A model generated the notes under the pieces. The model was not told the DNA's origin. It searched no databases and saw only the letters and a list, made by a program, of their open reading frames with translations. From an uncultured Oscillibacter sp. (lineage in GTDB: Bacteria; Bacillota; Clostridia; Oscillospirales; Oscillospiraceae), in contig CABSFC010000143.1 in NCBI GenBank assembly GCA_902476875.1, positions 1 to 5,063 on the forward strand: a stretch of 5,063 nucleotides of DNA, written 5' to 3'. A program made the translations under genes and the position numbers. Of the stretch, positions 1 to 5,063 are shown in pieces (position 1 is the stretch's first letter; each line of letters opens with the position of its first letter).

Positions 1-1009
1 TGGCCAGCATGTTGGTCAGCTCGCCCACCTTCTGGGCGTAGGCGATGGGCTGGTTGAAGGGCACGCTGAAGTTGTGGGAGCACAGGATGGAGAGGTTCGT
101 GTTGTCGCTCTTGAAGTCCTTGTAGGAGTGGCCGTTGACCACCGCCAGATTGTTGTCGTAATTCTCCTGGCTGACGAAGCCGCCGGGATTCTGGCAGAAG
201 GTGCGGACCTTGTTCTTGAAGGGCTTGGGATAGCCCACCAGCTTGGACTCGTAAAGCACCCGGTTCACCATCTCCATGACCTCGTTGCGGACCTCCACCC
301 GGACGCCGATGTCCACGGTGCCGGGGGCGTGGGCGATGTTGTGCTCGGCGCACAGCTTCTCCAGCCAGTCTGCGCCCCGGCGGCCGGTGGCCACCACGGT
401 ATGCCTGGCGTAAATCTCCAGGTCGGTCTTGCCGTTGGAGATGGAGACGCCCTTGCAAATGTCGTTTTCCAGGATCAGGTTGCTGCACTCATAGCCGAAG
501 TAGATCTCCACGCCGTTTTCCTGCAAATACTTCTCAATGGCCAGATAGATGGCCTGGGCCTTCTCCGTGCCCATGTGGCGGATGGGACAGTCCACCAGCT
601 TCAGCCCCGCCTGGATGGCCCGCTTGCGGATCTCCTTCCGCTCCTCCTCGTGCTCCAGGCCTTCGATGTGGGTGTCCGCGCCGAACTCCAGGTAGATCTG
701 GTCGGCATAGTTGATGGTCTCCTGAGCCAGGTCCTCGCCGATCAGGGTGGGCAGGTCGCCGCCCACCTCATAGCTCAAAGACAGCTTGCCGTCGGAGAAG
801 GCTCCCGCGCCGGAGAAACCGGTGGTGATGTGGCAGTAGGGCTTGCAGTTCATGCACTTTTTGGTCTTGTCCTTGGGACAGTGGCGTTTCTCCACGCTCT
901 GGCCCTTTTCCACCATAATGATCTTCTGTCTGCTGCCCTTTTTCAGCATCTCCAGAGCGGTGAAAATACCGGCGGGGCCCGCGCCCACGATCACAACATC
1001 TGCGTTCAT
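1..1009 (-). CDS. NAD(P)/FAD-dependent oxidoreductase, COG2509-like; 3' end (C-terminus) outside window
   Basis: Flavoprotein of the uncharacterised FAD-dependent dehydrogenase group (COG2509); the substrate is unknown. The first 336 residues are present, and the family is usually about 450-470, so roughly a quarter is missing. Seen: an N-terminal Rossmann dinucleotide fold beginning MNADVVIVGAGPAG, with the GxGxxG motif at residues 9-14. A cysteine cluster follows (C44, C52, C55, C59), leading into a Gly/Ala-rich segment ending FSDGKL (71-76). A second FAD-contact motif, VVATGR, lies at 205-210, and GVRVE at 235-239. The start at 1009 is backed by GAGGAG nine bases upstream (1019-1024). The gene follows the U32 gene after about 30 bases, so it is probably cotranscribed with mltG and U32. 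The four cysteines could hold an Fe-S cluster, which is inference. The family call is solid; the function is open. Confidence 0.85.
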   Translation of the reverse strand, partial: MNADVVIVGAGPAGIFTALEMLKKGSRQKIIMVEKGQSVEKRHCPKDKTKKCMNCKPYCHITTGFSGAGAFSDGKLSLSYEVGGDLPTLIGEDLAQETINYADQIYLEFGADTHIEGLEHEEERKEIRKRAIQAGLKLVDCPIRHMGTEKAQAIYLAIEKYLQENGVEIYFGYECSNLILENDICKGVSISNGKTDLEIYARHTVVATGRRGADWLEKLCAEHNIAHAPGTVDIGVRVEVRNEVMEMVNRVLYESKLVGYPKPFKNKVRTFCQNPGGFVSQENYDNNLAVVNGHSYKDFKSDNTNLSILCSHNFSVPFNQPIAYAQKVGELTNMLA

Positions 1010-1039
1010 AGTCTCTTTCTCCTCACTTACTCGTTCTCC

Positions 1040-2269
1040 TCATTTGGCTGAAAGCTCCACCGCGTGGCGCACCAGCGTACAGGGCGGCACCGCCCGCGGC
1101 AATTTCATACGGAAGATCATCTGGGGCGTGCGGGGCTCGTCAATGGGCTGCCCCTCCCCGTCCGTCATCTCAGGCACCGTCATGGCAAAGGGCCGCAGGT
1201 CCGGGCCCACCAGCTCCACGGTGTCGCCAATACGGAACTTGTTCCGCAAGGACAGCGTGGCGGTTCCGTCCGCGTCGCAGTCTGTGACAAGTGCAACCAC
1301 CTGCCACTCTCTGACATAGCGGGAATTGGCGTAATACTGGCCCGGCGGGCCGTAGTAGAAGCCCGTGGAGTAAGGCCGGTGGCTGACATGCTCCACCTCG
1401 TCCCGCCAGACGGGGTCCGGGGCCCTCCCCGCCGCGGCATCGTCCAGACAGTGGCGGTAAGCGCCGGTGACGATGGCGGCATAGTAGGCGGATTTGGCCC
1501 GGCCCTCGATCTTCAGGCTGGAAAGGCCCGTGTCGATCAGATCGTCCAAGTGGTCGATCATGCACATGTCCCGGGAGTTCAGGATGTAGGTGCCCTGCGC
1601 GTCCTCCTCGATGGGGAAGTACTCGCCGGGGCGCTTTTCCTCCATCAGGGCATACTGGTACCGGCAGGGCTGGGCGCAGGCGCCCCGGCTGGAGTCCCGG
1701 CCGGTCATATAGTTGCTGAGCAGGCACCGCCCGGAGTAGCTGACGCACATGGCGCCGTGGACAAAGGCCTCGATCTCCAGGTCCGGCGGCGTTTTTTCCC
1801 GGATGGTCCGGATTTCCTCCAGACTCAGCTCCCGGGCCAGGATAACCCGGGACGCGCCCAGGCCGTGCCAGGCCCGGGCGGTCTCGTAGTTGCAGATACT
1901 GGCCTGGGTGGAGATGTGCCGCTGGCACCCGGGGGCGTACCGCCCCGCCAGTGTAAAAGCCCCCATGTCCGCCACGATCAGGGCGTCCACGCCCGCGTCG
2001 TTCAGCCGCTCCAGATGCTCCGGCAGACGGGTGATCTCGTCGTTCCGGGGCATGGTGTTGATGGTACAGTGGACCCGGACGCCGTGGCTGTGGGCGAACT
2101 CTACCGCCGCCCGCAGCTCCTCCGGGCCGAAGTTTCCGGCGAAGGCCCGCATGCCGAAGCCGGTGCCCGCCAGATACACGGCGTCGGCGCCGTACAGGAC
2201 GGCCATTTTCAGCCGCTCCATATCCCCCGCCGGAGCCAGCAACTCCGGCTTCACACGCTTATCCGCCAT
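1040..2269 (-). CDS. U32 peptidase-family protein, probable tRNA uridine 5-hydroxylation factor (TrhP/YrrO-like)
   Basis: 409 residues, full length for the family. The N-terminus has the typical PELLAPAGD (8-16) and GADAVYL (27-33) of the TIM-barrel part. HISTQAS lies at 118-124. The PROSITE-type U32 signature runs from E167 to S185 (ExFxxGAxC, GxCxxS). Four cysteines (C175, C182, C198, C202) match the set conserved in the family, and KIEGR lies at 253-257. A C-terminal beta-rich domain occupies about 322-405. Although named peptidases, E. coli TrhP and Bacillus YrrN/YrrO are needed to make 5-hydroxyuridine at tRNA position 34, with prephenate as oxygen-transfer cofactor; the cysteines are thought to bind an iron-sulfur cluster. 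The mltG neighbour matches Bacillus yrrL-yrrM-yrrN-yrrO, favouring the YrrO branch over RlhA or UbiU/V relatives. The start overlaps mltG by 11 bases and shows no clear Shine-Dalgarno; it is kept because the conserved N-terminus requires it. Confidence 0.92.
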   Translation of the reverse strand: MADKRVKPELLAPAGDMERLKMAVLYGADAVYLAGTGFGMRAFAGNFGPEELRAAVEFAHSHGVRVHCTINTMPRNDEITRLPEHLERLNDAGVDALIVADMGAFTLAGRYAPGCQRHISTQASICNYETARAWHGLGASRVILARELSLEEIRTIREKTPPDLEIEAFVHGAMCVSYSGRCLLSNYMTGRDSSRGACAQPCRYQYALMEEKRPGEYFPIEEDAQGTYILNSRDMCMIDHLDDLIDTGLSSLKIEGRAKSAYYAAIVTGAYRHCLDDAAAGRAPDPVWRDEVEHVSHRPYSTGFYYGPPGQYYANSRYVREWQVVALVTDCDADGTATLSLRNKFRIGDTVELVGPDLRPFAMTVPEMTDGEGQPIDEPRTPQMIFRMKLPRAVPPCTLVRHAVELSAK

Positions 2270-3428
2270 ACTGACTGCTGTTGACGAAGTTCAGGAAGTC
2301 GTTGTAGTTGGTGAAATAGTGGTGCAGCTTGTCCGTGCCCAGGGCGTAATAGTAGTAATCCGTCTCCTCCGGCTCCAGAGCGGCCTGGATGGCGTCCAGA
2401 CCAGGGTTGGCGATGGGCGTGGGGGGCAGTCCGGCGTACTTGTAGAGGTTATATCTGGAGTCCGTCTCCATGTCCGCGCTGGTGATGGCGCCCTCGTGGT
2501 CCGGCAGGGCGTACAGCAGCGATGCGTCGATCTGCAGCATGCCGTAAGTGCCCGCCTTGTCGCCGGGTCCCTCCAGGCGGTTGTAGATAACGGAGGCGAT
2601 CCTGCCCTGGTCCGTGCCGTCTGTCTCCTTCTCGATGAGGGAGGCGATGGTGACGATGTCCCGCAGGTCGTAGCCCCTGGCGGCCATCTGCTCCAGCAGG
2701 CCGTTGTCCAGCTTGCTGTTGAAGGTGGCGATCAGCTTGCCGAAGACCTCCTTGCCCACCTGGGACTCGCTGGTGATGTTGGCGTAGAACTCATAGGTGT
2801 CCGGGAACAGATAGCCCTCCAGGCGGCTGATGTCCTCGGAGGTATTGTCGATGAAGTCATAGTCGAACTGATAGGTCTGGGCGACCTTCAACAGCGTCTC
2901 CTCCGTGGCGACGCCGTTTTTGGCCAGCAGCTTGATGATCTGATTGACGGTGTAGCCCTCCGGGATGGTGACGGTGACGGTCTCCACGGTCATGTTGCCC
3001 GCGGAGCTGCGCATACCCATGATCAGGGCCCGGTAATCCATATCGGTGTTCAGCTCATAAGTGCCCATGCCGATCTTCTCGTCGGCGTTTGCCACGGCGG
3101 CGAACAGGCGGAAAAACCACTTGTATTCGATCAATCCGGCGTCCTCCAGCTTGTCGGCCACGGTCTTGACGGTATCGTCCGCCGTGACCTCCACCGTGGT
3201 CTCCATATATGCCTTGTTGAAGGCGCACAGGTCGGTGATCAGCAGCCAGCCCACCCCGGCCAGGATCGCGGAGGCGATCAGCACGAACAGAATATAGAAG
3301 ATCGGGTTGACCCTCTTTTTCCTCCGCCGCTTTCTGGCCGTGGTCTGGCGGGGGCGGTGCTGCGGCTCGCTCCGGCGGACCTGCTCCGCGTCCCAGCTGG
3401 CGGTATCGCCCTTTTTGAAATCAGACAT
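2259..3428 (-). CDS. mltG: Endolytic murein transglycosylase MltG (YceG-like)
   Basis: Membrane-anchored lytic transglycosylase that cleaves nascent glycan strands and so sets their length, acting outside the cytoplasmic membrane. 389 residues from the chosen start. Order: a cytoplasmic N-terminus with a basic run, ARKRRRKKR (31-39); one membrane segment, about 43-65; a LysM-like region around 78-165 ending IPEGYT (155-160); then the YceG catalytic domain. Motifs: LEGYLFPDTYEF (203-214), ASLIEKET (262-269) with E266 at the catalytic glutamate position (E218 in E. coli), SVIYNRL (279-285), LQIDAS (298-303), GLPPTPIANPG (333-343) and a final HYFTNYNDF (370-378). The longer reading begins at 3458, but GGAGGT at 3433-3438 sits four bases before the ATG at 3428, so that start is preferred. 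It is first in an apparent operon with U32 and the FAD dehydrogenase. Confidence 0.95.
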   Translation of the reverse strand: MSDFKKGDTASWDAEQVRRSEPQHRPRQTTARKRRRKKRVNPIFYILFVLIASAILAGVGWLLITDLCAFNKAYMETTVEVTADDTVKTVADKLEDAGLIEYKWFFRLFAAVANADEKIGMGTYELNTDMDYRALIMGMRSSAGNMTVETVTVTIPEGYTVNQIIKLLAKNGVATEETLLKVAQTYQFDYDFIDNTSEDISRLEGYLFPDTYEFYANITSESQVGKEVFGKLIATFNSKLDNGLLEQMAARGYDLRDIVTIASLIEKETDGTDQGRIASVIYNRLEGPGDKAGTYGMLQIDASLLYALPDHEGAITSADMETDSRYNLYKYAGLPPTPIANPGLDAIQAALEPEETDYYYYALGTDKLHHYFTNYNDFLNFVNSSQYGG

Positions 3429-3432
3429 TGGA

Positions 3433-3438
3433 ACCTCC
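3433..3438 (-). promoter_or_regulatory. Shine-Dalgarno of mltG, deciding the start
   Basis: GGAGGT on the minus strand, four bases before the ATG at 3428-3426. Two further in-frame ATGs lie upstream (3458 and 3440), but neither has a comparable site at proper spacing. The motif itself overlaps the reading frame from those ATGs, which argues for the 389-residue product. Confidence 0.75.
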
Positions 3439-3540
3439 ATACTCTCCGCCCGCGTCACGGGGCGGTGCTTTGATTTTTCCCGGGAATTTTTCCACGGCCA
3501 GGCTCCCTCCCCGCTCCCGGCGCATAGAATGTCTCAAAGT

Positions 3541-3547
3541 GAGGTGA
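3541..3547 (+). promoter_or_regulatory. Shine-Dalgarno of the Cys-rich small gene
   Basis: GAGGTGA, with a five-base spacer before the ATG at 3553, is a strong Firmicute-type ribosome binding site. It selects this ATG over the in-frame ATG at 3529, which has no such site. It is also the main evidence that the small frame is a real gene. Confidence 0.75.
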
Positions 3548-3552
3548 CAAAC

Positions 3553-3744
3553 ATGTGCTTTAACAACGGAAACAACGACTGTTCCTGCCTGTGGCTCATC
3601 ATCATCGTCATCCTGATCGCCTGCTGCTGCGGCGGCAACTCCCTGGGCAGCGGCAGCTGTGGGTGCGGCTGTGGCTGCGGGAACAACTGCGGCTGCGGCA
3701 ACAACAACTGCGGCTGCAACAACGACGGCTGCGGCTGCTGCTGA
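3553..3744 (+). CDS. Cys/Gly/Asn-rich small membrane protein of unknown function
   Basis: 63 residues, 17 of them Cys, 14 Gly and 12 Asn. The layout is a short polar N-terminus with C2, C10 and C12; a hydrophobic segment CLWLIIIVILIACCC (12-26) long enough to be a single, short membrane span; then a tail (27-63) made almost wholly of Cys-Gly pairs separated by Asn-rich spacers, ending GCGCC. A strong Shine-Dalgarno precedes the start and a terminator hairpin follows the stop, so it looks like an independent transcription unit, opposite in strand to all its neighbours. Small proteins of this composition occur in Clostridia/Oscillospiraceae and are often auto-annotated as chorion-class high-cysteine-like; that name reflects composition, not function. 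Metal binding, a disulfide-linked surface or spore layer, or peptide-type roles are possibilities only. The frame, RBS and membrane segment make a chance ORF unlikely. Confidence 0.8.
   Translation: MCFNNGNNDCSCLWLIIIVILIACCCGGNSLGSGSCGCGCGCGNNCGCGNNNCGCNNDGCGCC
3682..3717 (+). repeat. Duplicated 15-base unit inside the Cys-rich tail
   Basis: AACAACTGCGGCTGC occurs twice without mismatch, at 3682-3696 and 3703-3717, a 21-base (seven-codon) offset. Each copy encodes Asn-Asn-Cys-Gly-Cys (residues 44-48 and 51-55). Flanking TGCGGCTG-type pieces are degenerate versions. The tail appears to have grown by in-frame duplication and so may vary in length between strains; the last point is inference. 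Confidence 0.7.
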
Positions 3745-3749
3745 CCGCC

Positions 3750-3779
3750 GGCAAAATGGGGCGACGCCCCATTTTTGCC
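3750..3779. terminator. Bidirectional intrinsic terminator between convergent genes
   Basis: An inverted repeat pairs 3750-3762 (GGCAAAATGGGGC) with 3766-3779 (GCCCCATTTTTGCC) around a three-base loop, with one bulged base. The G+C core GGGGC/GCCCC is followed by ATTTTT on the plus strand and by ATTTT on the minus strand, so it can stop transcription both from the Cys-rich gene (stop at 3744) and from tmk (stop at 3800). The T runs are short and partly within the stem, which lowers certainty about efficiency. Confidence 0.8.
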
Positions 3780-3799
3780 GCCCGTGAAGCGGACAGGCT

Positions 3800-4465
3800 T
3801 TACAGCAACTGGCTGACAGTCTCCACCACCTGGCGGTGGATGTCCTCCGGCGTCCGGGGGCCGCCGCCGCTGGCGCAGTCGATGACGGACCAGCCGCACG
3901 CCCGGGCCACCTCTCCGGCGTTGGCGCGGCAGCGTTTCAGATACGCCTCGTCCTGCTCGTGGATGTCGGCGTGGGTGCCGGTGGACTGCTCCCGGCGGCG
4001 CATCATCTGTTCGGTGATCTCCGTGGGCATGTCCAGATAGAGGACCAGATCCGGCCGGGGCAGGCCCAGCAGCCGGTACTCCAGGTCGAACAGCCAGTCC
4101 AGATAGGCCCCGCGCTCGCCCGCCGGCAGCTTGGACGCCTGGTGGACGGCGTTGGAGGTGGTGTAGCGGTCCGCGACCACCAGCCCGCCCGCCTCGTAAA
4201 AACCGCCCCAGTCCTGCTTGTAGGACGCGTAGCGGTCCATGGCGTAGAACATGGACGCGGCATAGGCGTTGACGTCGCCGGGGCGCTTGCCCAGGTTCCC
4301 GTCCAGATACTCCTGAACCATGGCGGCGGAGGGCTTGCCGTACCGGGGGAAGTCGATCTTCTGGTAGGGGATGCCCGCGTCCTCCAGATATTTGCACAGC
4401 AGCCGGGTCTGGGTGGCCTTGCCGGAGCCGTCGGTCCCCTCGAATACGATCAGTTTTCCGCTCAT
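3800..4465 (-). CDS. tmk: Thymidylate kinase (dTMP kinase), clostridial variant
   Basis: Phosphorylates dTMP to dTDP with ATP in the cytoplasm, the step leading to dTTP. 221 residues, usual for the family (about 200-225). Seen: a Walker A P-loop GTDGSGKATQ (10-19) right after the first strand KLIVFE; DFPRYGKPS (38-46) where enterobacterial enzymes have the REPGG-type loop; ADRYTTSN (98-105), the conserved DR(Y/H) nucleotide-binding motif; and an Arg-rich lid, MMRRREQ (154-160), followed by ADIHEQDEAYL (166-176). A much longer reading from 4711 exists, but its first 82 residues are low-complexity Arg/Gly/Pro out-of-frame shadow of the glycosyltransferase gene. The ATG at 4465 overlaps that gene's TGA by four bases, and AGGAG lies 11 bases upstream. 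The variant P-loop leaves some chance that it is a related deoxynucleotide kinase or a second paralogue. Confidence 0.88.
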   Translation of the reverse strand: MSGKLIVFEGTDGSGKATQTRLLCKYLEDAGIPYQKIDFPRYGKPSAAMVQEYLDGNLGKRPGDVNAYAASMFYAMDRYASYKQDWGGFYEAGGLVVADRYTTSNAVHQASKLPAGERGAYLDWLFDLEYRLLGLPRPDLVLYLDMPTEITEQMMRRREQSTGTHADIHEQDEAYLKRCRANAGEVARACGWSVIDCASGGGPRTPEDIHRQVVETVSQLL

Positions 4466-5063
4466 CTCTTCCGCTTCTCCTGTTTGACGTGCACCAGGAA
4501 CAGCGGCAGCTTCATCATGCGGCCGATGCGCCTGGGCTCCTTGCAAAGGCGGTAAAACCACTCCAGCCCATGATCGGACCAGAACTTGGGCGCCCGCTCC
4601 ACCACGCCGGCGAACACGTCCAGGCTGCCGCCCAGGCCGCACAGCAGGTGTGCGCCGGTGGCGGGGCCGTTTTTCGCCATCCACAGCTCCTGTTTCGGCG
4701 CGCCGAGACACACGAACACCGCGTCGGCGCCGCTCTGGCGGATGGCCTCCACAACAGGGGCGTCCTCCTTGAAATAGCCGTCGTGGGTGCCCGCGATGAC
4801 CAGGCCGGGATACCGCTCCACCAGATTCTTCGCCGCCTGCTCCGCCACACCGGGCTTGGCTCCCAGCAGGTAGAGGGACAAGCCCTCCCCTGCCATTCTC
4901 TCCACGATCTGGGCGGCGAATTCAATGCCGGGGGTTTTTTCCTTCAAAGGCGTGCCCAGCATGGCCGCGCCCTTGATGATGCCGATACCGTCCGGCAGCA
5001 CCAGATCCGCGCCTTTGACGGCCGCCTTCGCCGCCGCGTTTTCCCGGCAGACTTCCACGATCT
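4462..5063 (-). CDS. WecG/TagA/CpsF family glycosyltransferase; 5' end (N-terminus) outside window
   Basis: Inverting N-acetylmannosaminyl-type transferase of the GT26 family, which adds the second sugar to an undecaprenyl-linked carrier in teichoic acid, capsule or common-antigen synthesis at the inner face of the membrane. About 200 C-terminal residues are present; the family has about 240-260. The GTG at 5058 is not taken as the start, because the frame stays open to the window edge and the conserved N-terminal part is missing. Counting from the codon at 5058: LPDGIGII (21-28) carries the Asp proposed as catalytic base; LLGAKPG (64-70); GYF (94-96); VCLGAPKQELWM (116-127); GLGGSLDVFAG (141-151); and HGLEWFYRLCKEPRR (163-177), the basic C-terminal part that binds membrane in this family. 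It ends in a basic tail. The acceptor and donor sugars cannot be told from sequence. It overlaps tmk by four bases (ATGA), implying coupled translation. Confidence 0.93.
   Translation of the reverse strand, partial: IVEVCRENAAAKAAVKGADLVLPDGIGIIKGAAMLGTPLKEKTPGIEFAAQIVERMAGEGLSLYLLGAKPGVAEQAAKNLVERYPGLVIAGTHDGYFKEDAPVVEAIRQSGADAVFVCLGAPKQELWMAKNGPATGAHLLCGLGGSLDVFAGVVERAPKFWSDHGLEWFYRLCKEPRRIGRMMKLPLFLVHVKQEKRKR

Larger units (their letters stand above)
3429..3552. promoter_or_regulatory. Divergent intergenic region between mltG and the Cys-rich gene
   Basis: This 124-base spacer must carry promoters for both directions. On the plus strand, CATAGAAT at 3523-3530 contains TAGAAT, a one-mismatch match to the -10 hexamer, and would give a leader of about 16 bases before the start at 3553. 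No convincing -35 element precedes it. It also resembles the -10 of sporulation sigma-E promoters (CATACAAT), again without a -35. On the minus strand I find no clear promoter for mltG. Other visible items are a perfect 10-base palindrome, TTCCCGGGAA (3477-3486), within A/T-rich flanks and a short G+C inverted repeat (3446-3451 with 3460-3465). Neither has an assigned role. Confidence 0.4.

Noticed and set aside
74..1051. Plus-strand open frame of 325 codons opposite the FAD dehydrogenase
   Set aside because: Its product is a Val/Leu/Ala/Gly/His-rich string with no domain pattern, typical of the antisense of a G+C-rich gene. The minus strand carries a clear flavoprotein.
1064..2284. Plus-strand open frame of 406 codons opposite the U32 gene
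   Set aside because: Antisense shadow with biased composition; the U32 signature on the minus strand accounts for the region.
1890..3473. Plus-strand open frame of 527 codons, the longest in the window
   Set aside because: It crosses the mltG/U32 junction on the opposite strand and has low-complexity, domain-free sequence; both genes beneath it have full family motifs.
3446..3480. G+C hairpin followed by a T-rich stretch, terminator-like on the plus strand
   Set aside because: No plus-strand gene ends before it, the stem is only six base pairs with an eight-base loop, and seven bases interrupt the T run.
3529..3552. Upstream in-frame ATG for the Cys-rich gene, adding eight residues
   Set aside because: No ribosome binding site precedes it, it overlaps the putative -10 element, and the strong SD at 3541-3547 points to 3553.
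3534..4397. Minus-strand frame of 287 codons with Gln/Pro-rich end
   Set aside because: It overlaps tmk in another frame, runs through the terminator and the antisense of the Cys-rich gene, and its repeats only mirror the Cys-Gly codons.
4466..4711. 82-residue N-terminal extension of tmk
   Set aside because: It lies wholly within the glycosyltransferase gene in a different frame and is Arg/Gly/Pro-rich; the ATG at 4465 gives the exact family N-terminus.
5041..5058. GTG at 5058 as the start of the glycosyltransferase
   Set aside because: The frame stays open past it to the window edge, no SD can be seen in the five remaining bases, and the family needs about 50 more N-terminal residues.

Overview
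The window is a G+C-rich bacterial stretch, densely coded, with five genes on the minus strand and one small gene on the plus strand. No 16S rRNA, tRNA, mobile element or CRISPR array is visible. The gene content suggests a high-GC anaerobic Clostridia member, probably Oscillospiraceae-like (Flavonifractor/Lawsonibacter/Oscillibacter type). The reasons are mltG next to a U32-family protein, a clostridial-style dTMP kinase, an NAD(FAD)-dependent dehydrogenase of the COG2509 type, and a tiny Cys/Gly-rich membrane protein. This assignment is inferred from recalled family patterns, not from a search.

Layout from the right, in minus-strand reading order: a 5'-truncated WecG/TagA/CpsF glycosyltransferase (4462 to beyond 5063) overlaps tmk (3800-4465) by an ATGA junction. 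This pair ends at a hairpin (3750-3779) that reads as an intrinsic terminator in both directions. Facing it on the plus strand is a 63-residue Cys/Gly/Asn-rich protein with one membrane segment (3553-3744). It forms a self-contained one-gene unit between two minus-strand operons. A 124-base divergent spacer (3429-3552) separates it from the second operon.

The second operon runs mltG (2259-3428), a U32 peptidase-family protein (1040-2269, overlapping mltG by 11 bases), then an FAD-dependent dehydrogenase (1009 down to the window edge, incomplete at its C-terminus). mltG acts in peptidoglycan strand termination. The U32 protein most resembles the TrhP/YrrO tRNA-hydroxylation group, which lies just downstream of mltG (yrrL) in Bacillus. 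The dehydrogenase has no assigned substrate. The window therefore holds cell-envelope, nucleotide and tRNA-modification housekeeping genes. The small Cys-rich gene is the only part I consider poorly described.
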